Assembly: GCA_029856045.1 (NCBI GenBank)
Contig: JAHQWG010000009.1
Span: forward strand, 1-54,017
Source: Promethearchaeia archaeon
GTDB lineage: Archaea; Asgardarchaeota; Lokiarchaeia; Sigyniarchaeales; SOKP01
Reading direction: 5' to 3'
Length of the DNA: 54,017 nucleotides
Both the position numbers and the translations under genes were made by a program. The notes under the pieces are model-generated. The model had not been told where the DNA came from. It saw nothing but the letters and a program-made list of their open reading frames with translations, and made no database searches. Positions 9,936 to 17,182 of this stretch are shown here, piece after piece. Each line of letters begins with the position of its first letter. Position 1 is the stretch's first letter.

Positions 9936-10186
9936 TTTCTCTGCCGGAATTTTCCTTCCATTTACTTCTTTAGTATGAGTTTTTATTTGTGAATTTGATT
10001 TAGTTTTTTGATTTGGAATTTTTTATCCCGCCAGACTTATAATGATTCTATCTTAATAAAATTCTAATTTAAAGATATAACCTATTTATTTTTAAAAAAA
10101 TAGGATATATACATAATATAATCTACTAGGATTGGAATAAAAAATTTTTTCTAATAATTTAAAAAAATAAAAATAATTTTGATAAT
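9936..10186. other. Intergenic region upstream of the zinc-ribbon gene
   Basis: On the minus strand the 80 bases before 9935 are open in the frame of the zinc-ribbon gene but contain no ATG, GTG or TTG in that frame; they begin after a TAA near 10024. The rest is AT-rich, with T/A runs between 10080 and 10186 that may end the 7-TM gene transcript. No RNA gene or repeat was found. Confidence 0.35.
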
Positions 10187-10906
10187 TTAAACTTGTTTTC
10201 CAACCCCGTAATATACCAGATAAGCACCGACAACAATCACTATTCCAGTTAAACCAAAAACGAGTCTAAAAGTTTCATTATCTAAAAAATTATTAATACA
10301 TGTTCCTATAGCAACGTACCAGAAAAAACACATACCAAGTGTGAAAAATCTCCATTTTTTTTGTAAGCTTTTATCTTCAAATTTAAAAAAAACTACTACA
10401 CATAACCGATATGTTATTCCGATAGTTATTCCAATTATTGTAAGTGTATAAATTACAAAACCAAGGCCCCAAACAGGGGCTAATTGAGTTCCATCAGGTA
10501 GAATTTCCACTTTTGCACCATAAGGTGGTGGTATAAAAAATAGAACAGATAATATTGCTGCATAGATTAATATGATAAGGATTTGCTTTCGAGTATTAAT
10601 AATTTTCTCGGATTTATTGACAATCATAATAAAAATAAGTAGAAAAGCCATAGATAAGACGATAAAATAGATTGTAAAGATATTCAAAATTCTTGCCAAC
10701 TCTTGTAGATTTGGATCTTCAATCGGTGCATAAAAAAAATTTATAACTAGACTCGCTGCTACAATTAGAAAATATAATGCGAATATCTGATTTAACCTTT
10801 TTTTGCGATTTCTTTTAATTATTTTATACCCAATAAAAAAAAAGAAAAGACAGACTGCTCCTTGGATTATATATACTTGCAGAATCCGGGTAAGGGACAT
10901 TACCAT
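10187..10906 (-). CDS. Seven-transmembrane protein of unknown function
   Basis: A 239-residue integral membrane protein with seven clear hydrophobic helices, at about residues 10-30, 42-60, 72-98, 110-125, 145-168, 188-208 and 214-235. Lys/Arg-rich loops, such as KIIKRNRKKRLNQ after helix 1 and KSEKIINTRKQ after helix 3, give an outside N-terminus by the positive-inside rule. The pattern resembles the 7TM sensor-type N-terminal modules found in front of signalling domains, but here nothing follows the last helix. No catalytic or binding motif can be named. The start may be ATG at 10906 or ATG at 10900. It lies between soluble zinc-ribbon proteins on the same strand with gaps of about 250 bases, so it is probably its own transcript. 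Confidence 0.65.
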   Translation of the reverse strand: MVMSLTRILQVYIIQGAVCLFFFFIGYKIIKRNRKKRLNQIFALYFLIVAASLVINFFYAPIEDPNLQELARILNIFTIYFIVLSMAFLLIFIMIVNKSEKIINTRKQILIILIYAAILSVLFFIPPPYGAKVEILPDGTQLAPVWGLGFVIYTLTIIGITIGITYRLCVVVFFKFEDKSLQKKWRFFTLGMCFFWYVAIGTCINNFLDNETFRLVFGLTGIVIVVGAYLVYYGVGKQV

Positions 10907-11153
10907 AATATTTCACTCGTATAAAATCAATTTTACATTTGTTATATAATATTTTGAAATTAGATTATATAAGCTTATTTATCATAGGATTAAAAATAAT
11001 AATTAGCACATTATTTCGCTTTTCACATTATTTTAAATTATTTTCTATTAGATATTTTAAAATCAAAATGATAAGGTTTAATGAAAAAAGGAATAAAATC
11101 GAATAATAAAAAACTTATTTCATAAAAAAAAATCCATTAATTTTTAAAACGTT

Positions 11154-12134
11154 TTAATATTCTTCTCTCCATTTTGCTTTACAGAAGCCACATCTCCATT
11201 TACGTCCATAAATCCTTGGATAAGCTAATAAAATTTTATCTCTATCTTCAGATTCATGGATCATGGCTTTATTTGCATTATCACAGATAGGGCATCTTCT
11301 CCTACCTTCTGGTTTTTTGATTACTAAAATTTCCATTGGTTCTTTAATTATTTTATTGATAATCTTTTCTTCTTTTATTTGCTCTGTAAGTTCAATTATT
11401 TCTTCTCTAATTTTCAAATCATTTTTAATCTCTATTTGCATTTCACTATAAGCATTCTCTAAATTTAATACTCTGGAAGTTCCAGATCCGTGAGTCAGGG
11501 TTATGATTGGTTCAATTGGTTTTTCTTTTGATTTTTTAAAATCAACTAAATTTTTGTGTGTTATTGTTTTTTCAAATAATTTAGGACTTGTAAGTTTCAT
11601 TTTAAAAACATAATCTTTAATGATTTTATTAAAAATCTCATTTAAGTCATCAAAATTTTTCAAATCTGCTTCGAAACAATATAAAATGTTTAAATCTAAC
11701 GACTTTTTGATAATTTGGTCTCTATCGATTTGTATACCTGTTGAATTTCCATAATTTATCCCAACCATTATTATTGATTCAGAAAATTCAAATACGTTTA
11801 TAATTTTATCAAAATCTTCCTTTTTCAGAAATTTAAATGAATCAATATCATGAATATCAAAAATTAAAAGTAAAGAATTGATTTCTTGAATGATATCACG
11901 CATTTCTAAGATGTTTAAAAATGTATTGATTATCCAAATCTTAATTATTAGAGAAATATTATTATACATTAAGGATTTTTCATATTCAAGAAAATTTTTT
12001 GTATCTCCATTATCAAACTCTCCCTCAGTCAATTTAAAACCATAAGTGCGAAGAAATTGTATGGATTTTTCGTAATTTGAACCAATGAGTAAAACTTTTA
12101 TTGTTGAGGGATTCTTTTTCAAATATTGACTCAA
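11154..12134 (-). CDS. Degenerate Ras-superfamily G domain with C-terminal zinc ribbon
   Basis: A 326-residue protein whose first ~180 residues follow the strand-helix order of Ras/Rab-type GTPases with the nucleotide-binding motifs eroded. The G1 loop reads LIGSNYEKS (residues 16-24), missing the glycine before KS. The switch-II 'W-D-T-A-G' is IWIIN (66-70). The G3-beta4 strand IFDIHDIDSF (91-100) matches 'vyDitdxxSF'. The NKxD position is MVGINYG (123-129), and the SAK position is FEADL (154-158). Residues ~180-280 are a charged linker. The end is a zinc ribbon (RRCPICDNA ... RKWRCGFCKAKW), a type often attached to archaeal regulatory proteins. It probably does not bind or hydrolyse GTP in the usual way and may be a scaffold or partner of true GTPases. 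The start is TTG at 12134, with no strong ribosome-binding site. Confidence 0.65.
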   Translation of the reverse strand: MSQYLKKNPSTIKVLLIGSNYEKSIQFLRTYGFKLTEGEFDNGDTKNFLEYEKSLMYNNISLIIKIWIINTFLNILEMRDIIQEINSLLLIFDIHDIDSFKFLKKEDFDKIINVFEFSESIIMVGINYGNSTGIQIDRDQIIKKSLDLNILYCFEADLKNFDDLNEIFNKIIKDYVFKMKLTSPKLFEKTITHKNLVDFKKSKEKPIEPIITLTHGSGTSRVLNLENAYSEMQIEIKNDLKIREEIIELTEQIKEEKIINKIIKEPMEILVIKKPEGRRRCPICDNANKAMIHESEDRDKILLAYPRIYGRKWRCGFCKAKWREEY

Positions 12135-12289
12135 CCAAAAATTAAAGAAATCTACTTAACATTATTTTTAGTAAATAATTGCTTTTAATTTTTTCTTCAA
12201 AAAATAATAATTTATAATGAGTAATCTTAACATTTTTTAGTCTATCTTTATTTAATTTTATTATATAATAGTTAGATGTATCAAATTAA

Positions 12290-13207
12290 ATGAAAATACT
12301 TCCTCCTGAAGTTATAGTTATACGTCCGCCAGTTGAAGCATATTCCTTATTAATCGCTGTAACTGGGGGCTGTTCTTGGAATTCCCAAACTGGTGGTTGT
12401 AAATTTTGTGGGACATATAAAGGAATTTATGGAGGAATACAGCCATATGCTATAAGACCATTGGAGGATGTTCTGCAGAATATTGATAAATATGGTAAAT
12501 TGCATTATGACGGGTTTCCAGTCTTTTTAGCTGGAGGTAATCCTACTTCACTTCCTACTGAACACCTAGCTACAATTATAAAATATATAAGAGAAAGAAT
12601 CAAAAATGTTCCTAGAGTGAGCTGTTATGCAAGAGGATTAGATATTTTAAGAAAATCTGATGAAGAATTAAAAATATTAAGTGAAGCTGGACTTGACATT
12701 GTTTATATGGGATTAGAGAGTGGATCTGACATAATATTGCGGATGATGAGAAAGGGTATAAATTCAAAAGGATTTATTAAAGCAGGAAAAAAAGTAATGA
12801 AATCGGGAATAAAATTGTCTCTATATGTAATTTTAGGATTAGGTGGTTATAAATATACTGAAGAACATGCAATAGAAACAGCGAGAGTTCTTACCGAAAT
12901 AAATCCAACAATATTTAGATTTCGAACCCTAAATGTTTTACCAAATACAGAGTTATATAAAGAAGTACAAGAGGGAAAATTCAAAATATTGAAACCTGTT
13001 GATGCATTAAAGGAAGAATATAAGGTTGTTGATAATTTAGGACCCAACGTCACATCAGCATTTAGAAATGATCACATATCCAATTATTGCGATGTAGAAT
13101 CAGAGAATATAAAAGAAGATCGTGAAGTTGTTTTAAAGATATTAGATTCATTTATTAATGATCCGAGAATTAAAAATATGGAACCTAAAAATCTAATTTA
13201 CATGTAA
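12290..13207 (+). CDS. Radical SAM protein with C-x8-C-x2-C cluster motif
   Basis: A 305-residue radical SAM enzyme. The [4Fe-4S] cluster motif is in GCSWNSQTGGCKFC (residues ~29-42), spaced C-x8-C-x2-C instead of the classic C-x3-C-x2-C. Later elements fit the SAM barrel: LAGGNPTS (the GGE-like strand, here GGN), a YARG strand, IVYMGLESGSDIIL (the 'G-x-E-S-G' strand of Elp3/MiaB-type members) and YVILGLGG. Single-domain proteins with this spacing are known in archaea and anaerobic bacteria without an established substrate. No second cluster, B12-binding or TRAM domain is present. It stands alone before the purine genes. ATG at 12290 is the natural start. Family is secure; the reaction cannot be assigned. 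Confidence 0.78.
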   Translation: MKILPPEVIVIRPPVEAYSLLIAVTGGCSWNSQTGGCKFCGTYKGIYGGIQPYAIRPLEDVLQNIDKYGKLHYDGFPVFLAGGNPTSLPTEHLATIIKYIRERIKNVPRVSCYARGLDILRKSDEELKILSEAGLDIVYMGLESGSDIILRMMRKGINSKGFIKAGKKVMKSGIKLSLYVILGLGGYKYTEEHAIETARVLTEINPTIFRFRTLNVLPNTELYKEVQEGKFKILKPVDALKEEYKVVDNLGPNVTSAFRNDHISNYCDVESENIKEDREVVLKILDSFINDPRIKNMEPKNLIYM

Positions 13208-13319
13208 TTTCTCCTTTTTTAAAAAAATTTTTAGAGTGTAAACAGTTATATTTTTAACAGTTTATTTATTTTTAATAATTTATTTAAGAAAAGAAAAGAA
13301 ATTTAATTGGTTTTTTCGA

Positions 13320-14798
13320 ATGGCTGGAAATTATAGAAAAAAAATATTAGCCGATCAAGGCTATATGCATGCCTTTGATGATGTGTTAATAAAGCCCGGA
13401 TTTACAAATTTTGATCCTAATGAAGTAGATATATCGAGTAGTTTAGGTCCATATAAATTTAATATTCCAATAATGTCAGCGGCAATGGATACAGTTACAG
13501 GAGTAAAAATGGCAATTCAAATGGCATTATTAGGTGGTCTTGGAGTACTTCATAGAAATTGTTCTTGCGAAAAGAGACTTGAAATGGTTAAAAAAGTTAA
13601 AAGAGCCCGCTCCTATATAGTTGATGATGTAGCAACTATTTTTCCAAATTCTCCATTACATGAAGCAATATCTAAAATGGAGCAATTAGGAATCAGTGGT
13701 TTAGTGGTTGTTGATGACAATAATAAAGTTGAGGGGATCCTTACTTCGAGAGATATACCTTTCGACGCAAAGCTGAAAGAAGACGGCTTAGTAAAAGATG
13801 TTATGACAAAAGAAGTAATCACCGGAAATATTGGTATTTCAAGAATAGAAGCTGCTAAAATGTTATATAAGTTTCGGAAGGAGAAATTACCAATAACAGA
13901 TGAGGAAGGAAGGTTAGTTGGGTTAATTACAAATAAGGATCTTAAACCAGATTTTCCAAAAGCTTCTCTTGATAAGAGAGGTCGGCTATTATGTGCTTTA
14001 GCAGTTTCTCCCGTTATGCCTCTTAATGTTAAAGAAAGAAAGATATTTGAAGAAATTGTTGAATATACGGATATATTCTTTATTGATGTTGCAGATTTTT
14101 ATAAAAAACAAGATATTGAGAATACTAAAGAAATAATGGAAACTTTTGACGTTCATTTTATATTGGGGAATATTGGGACTTTTGAAGCAGCTGAATATAT
14201 TTTAACAAAAGTTGATTATGACAGAGATAAATTTATTGCATTAAAAGCAGGAATGGGGTCTGGTTCTATATGTTCAACATCAATTCAAACTGGTGTTGGT
14301 GCTCCAACTTTATTTGCTACAGCTCAAATTGCAGATGCAATAGAAAAATATGATCCAAAAATGGGTTTAATTGCAGATGGTGGCTTTAAAAATTTAGGTG
14401 ATTTACCTAAGGCATTTACCGTTGGAGCAAATATGGTAATGACTGGGCATTTTTTTGCTGGGTGTGTTGAGAGTCCAGGGTTTGTGGATACAATTCAAGG
14501 TCGTAAGGTTAAAGTTTATCGAGGTATGGGAAGTAAAGAAGCAAGATATGTAGCGGGAGATTATATTGTTGATCGCTATTCTGAAGAAACAAAAACATTA
14601 CCAGAAGGTGTGAGTGATTATGTACCTTTTGTTGGGCCCGTAGAAGGGGTTATTGAACAAATGAAAACAGGAATCAAAAATGGGATGATTTATGCTGGGG
14701 CAAAAAATATTAAAGAGATGAAAAATGTTGAAATTGGAATTATTACAATGAGTGGTAAATTAGAAAGCGAGCCTCACGATTTAATTGGTAAAAGGTAA
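13320..14798 (+). CDS. guaB: IMP dehydrogenase family enzyme with CBS pair
   Basis: A 492-residue member of the IMPDH/GMP reductase family, which oxidises IMP to XMP (IMPDH) or reduces GMP to IMP (GMPR). Visible elements: FDDVLIKPG and PIMSAAMDTVT at the N-terminus; a CBS pair at ~residues 95-215; GSICST with the catalytic Cys at ~318; ADGGFKNLGDLPKAF (IMP phosphate site); YRGMGS; and DRYSEE with the Arg-Tyr flap pair typical of IMPDH. One oddity: the NAD-ribose strand, normally IDSSHG, reads FFIDVADFYKK, closer to the LDVANGY of GMP reductases. The CBS pair and the Arg-Tyr flap favour IMPDH; CBS-containing GMP reductases exist, so GMPR is the alternative. It lies 101 bases before purH, in the same pathway. 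Confidence 0.85.
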   Translation: MAGNYRKKILADQGYMHAFDDVLIKPGFTNFDPNEVDISSSLGPYKFNIPIMSAAMDTVTGVKMAIQMALLGGLGVLHRNCSCEKRLEMVKKVKRARSYIVDDVATIFPNSPLHEAISKMEQLGISGLVVVDDNNKVEGILTSRDIPFDAKLKEDGLVKDVMTKEVITGNIGISRIEAAKMLYKFRKEKLPITDEEGRLVGLITNKDLKPDFPKASLDKRGRLLCALAVSPVMPLNVKERKIFEEIVEYTDIFFIDVADFYKKQDIENTKEIMETFDVHFILGNIGTFEAAEYILTKVDYDRDKFIALKAGMGSGSICSTSIQTGVGAPTLFATAQIADAIEKYDPKMGLIADGGFKNLGDLPKAFTVGANMVMTGHFFAGCVESPGFVDTIQGRKVKVYRGMGSKEARYVAGDYIVDRYSEETKTLPEGVSDYVPFVGPVEGVIEQMKTGIKNGMIYAGAKNIKEMKNVEIGIITMSGKLESEPHDLIGKR

Positions 14799-14899
14799 TG
14801 GTATTATTTAATTCAATTTTAATTATTTTTCTGATTTTTTGAATTTAGGATTAAGATTTTTAAATTATTTTAATAATAAAAGATGAAATTGGTATAAAT

Positions 14900-16498
14900 A
14901 TGCAAAAAATTCAAAGAGCATTGATTAGTGTATATGATAAAACCAGTATTGTAGAATTCGTTAGGATATTAGTGGATGAATTTGGAATAGAAATATTATC
15001 TACAGGTGGAACGGGAAATCTATTAGAAAAAAATGGGATCGTTTTTAAAAAAATCTCAGAATATACACAAACAGATGAAATGTTTAATGGTAGAGTTAAA
15101 ACCTTACATCCAAAAATCCAGGGGGGCATTTTATTTCGACGAAATATTGTTAATGATATTAAAGATGCTGAAAAATATAATATTCCTTCAATTGATTTAA
15201 TAGTTAGTAACTTGTATCCGTTTAAAGCCGTAATTTCTAAGCCTAAATCTACTTTAACAGAAGCTTTAGAAATGATCGATATTGGAGGCCCAACAATGAT
15301 AAGGGCAGCCGCAAAAAATTATCCAGATGTAGCCGTTATTACTAATTCTAAAGATTATCCACTCATTATAAAAGAGCTAAGGGAAAATGAAGGAGCAATC
15401 AGTGAAAAAACCAGGGCTCTCCTAGCTCAAAAAGTTTTTACTATTATGGCAGAATATAACGCAAATATTGCAAATTATTTACAAAAAATTAATTTCCCTG
15501 ATGAAAAATTTGGAGATAATGTAATAAAAATATATAAAAAAGTGCTTGATGTTAGATATGGAGAAAATTGGGATCAAGATGCTGCATTGTATAAGGATCT
15601 CTCAGCAGACTTAGGACTTCAAAATATTAGACAGATATCAGGAAAAGAAATCTCGTTCAATAATTATTTAGATATTGATGCATGCATGCAAGTTCTTTTA
15701 GAGCTTAGAACAAAAGATTACGTTTGTTCAATTTTCAAACATACAACTCCAAATGGAGTTGCAATAGATAGAAAAAGTCAATTGAATGCAGTAAAAAGAG
15801 CTTTTAACACTGATCCTTTATCTGCTTTTGGAGGAATTTGGGGATTAAATAAGGAATTAACAGTTGAGATTGCAGATTTTATTGTGAATCAAAAGAAAAT
15901 TTTTGTAGAAGTCCTACTTGCACCAACGTATGAAGAAGGTGCTTTAAAAATTCTTAAATCTAAAAAAAATATGAGAATTCTTGAATTTGGAGATCTATTG
16001 AATAAAAGAGTAAAAATATATAAAAATCCAGAAATAAGGAGTGTGCTTGGGGGAGTTTTATTTCAAGATTATGATTTTGGTCCTATAATAAAAGAATGGA
16101 AAGTTGTTAGTAAAAGGAAAATCTCTAAAGATGAAAAAGATGCATTGATTTTCGCCTATGAAATATGTAAATATGCAAAATCAAATTCTGCTGTATTTGC
16201 GAAATGGGACCATGATGGAATCTATACTGTTGGGATAGGAGCAGGGCAACAAAGCCGAGTTCATGTTGTTAATTTGGCACATCAAAAAGCCTTAGAATTT
16301 GGGCATGACCTTTCAAGTAGTGTAATGGGTACAGATTCTTTTTTTCCTTTTCCGGATGGATTAGAAGCTGCAGTAAAAGCTGGTGCTATTGCAATAATTA
16401 ATCCAGGAGGATCCATTCGGGATAATGAAGTTATAAAAAAAGCAGATGAATTTAATTGCGGATTAGTATTTTGTGGCAAACGGGTGTTTCGACATTAA
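14900..16498 (+). CDS. purH: Bifunctional AICAR transformylase/IMP cyclohydrolase
   Basis: This 532-residue enzyme catalyses the last two steps of IMP synthesis: formylation of AICAR with 10-formyl-tetrahydrofolate, then ring closure. The N-terminal MGS-fold cyclohydrolase shows ALISVYDKTSI, STGGTGNLL, RVKTLHPKIQGGIL and IGGPTMIRAAAKN, all signature blocks. The C-terminal transformylase shows FKHTTPNGVAI (the catalytic Lys-His pair, normally KHxNPCG), DPLSAFGGIWG, GIGAGQQSRV and SFFPFPDGLEAAVKAG. Length is as expected (~520). Many archaea instead use the unrelated PurP and PurO for these steps, so a full bacterial/eukaryotic-type PurH implies folate-dependent formylation here. ATG at 14900 gives the expected N-terminus. 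Confidence 0.95.
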   Translation: MQKIQRALISVYDKTSIVEFVRILVDEFGIEILSTGGTGNLLEKNGIVFKKISEYTQTDEMFNGRVKTLHPKIQGGILFRRNIVNDIKDAEKYNIPSIDLIVSNLYPFKAVISKPKSTLTEALEMIDIGGPTMIRAAAKNYPDVAVITNSKDYPLIIKELRENEGAISEKTRALLAQKVFTIMAEYNANIANYLQKINFPDEKFGDNVIKIYKKVLDVRYGENWDQDAALYKDLSADLGLQNIRQISGKEISFNNYLDIDACMQVLLELRTKDYVCSIFKHTTPNGVAIDRKSQLNAVKRAFNTDPLSAFGGIWGLNKELTVEIADFIVNQKKIFVEVLLAPTYEEGALKILKSKKNMRILEFGDLLNKRVKIYKNPEIRSVLGGVLFQDYDFGPIIKEWKVVSKRKISKDEKDALIFAYEICKYAKSNSAVFAKWDHDGIYTVGIGAGQQSRVHVVNLAHQKALEFGHDLSSSVMGTDSFFPFPDGLEAAVKAGAIAIINPGGSIRDNEVIKKADEFNCGLVFCGKRVFRH

Positions 16499-16689
16499 AT
16501 AATATTTCTCACTTTTTCAATAATAACGCAATTAATTCATTCTTTTTTAACTAACTCTTAAAATCAGCATAAATGATTCTTAGATTAACTTGAAATAAAA
16601 GTTTAAATAATTTACGGTGTAAATTAATAATGTTAAATAATTTATTATATAATATTAGGTAATTACATTTTCTTGAGGGTTTTTTCTCC

Positions 16690-16986
16690 ATGGACTTCTT
16701 TATCGAAAATTTAAGAGAAACTATTGATGCCATAAATAAAATAATTGACCGAAAGATTAGTTACGTCGATGTTAAGAGAATTAGAAAAACAATTAATGTT
16801 AAATCCTCAAATAGGTCAAAAATTAATTTTATTTGGCGTTCCTTGAAAGTTCTTGAAAATGATGGAATCCTTAGATGCAATGGAAGTAATAGCCCTAAAA
16901 CTTATAAAATTGTAAAATTGCAAAAAATAGATATTGACAGTCTATTAAATAAAGTTAAAGGAAAGAAAAAAGTTATTAAAGTTTAA
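16690..16986 (+). CDS. Small winged-helix-like protein
   Basis: A 98-residue basic protein, not assigned to a named family. It reads as a winged helix-turn-helix: helices at residues 5-20 and 24-35 (RKISYVDVKRIRKTINV), a probable recognition helix at 41-55 (SKINFIWRSLKVLENDGI) and a wing LRCNGSNSPKTYKIVK. The stretch 'W-x-S-L-K-V-L-E-x-D-G-I' is common in archaeal transcription regulators and in the winged-helix parts of RNA polymerase or ESCRT-associated proteins. The C-terminus is Lys-rich. It lies about 190 bases before a large protein that also seems to contain winged helices. DNA binding is an inference from the fold pattern. Confidence 0.55.
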   Translation: MDFFIENLRETIDAINKIIDRKISYVDVKRIRKTINVKSSNRSKINFIWRSLKVLENDGILRCNGSNSPKTYKIVKLQKIDIDSLLNKVKGKKKVIKV

Positions 16987-17182
16987 TCCTACTTATTTGT
17001 ATCTGATTTCTAAATAATTATTACTTTATATTAAAAATTTAATCAAAATACTTTATGTTTTTAGGTATAAATTCCATTCCCGAGAGGTTTTTGTTTTTCA
17101 ATAGAGAATGATATTGTTCAAGATTTAAAATTTCGAGTGAATAAAAAATAAAAGATTTAAAAATTTAAAGATAAATATAGTT

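Noticed and set aside
17064-17110. A CATTC...GAATG inverted repeat with a GC-containing centre, considered as a tRNA or hairpin RNA
   Set aside because: The arms are only five bases and no acceptor, D- or T-arm could be built. No tRNA was found in the window.
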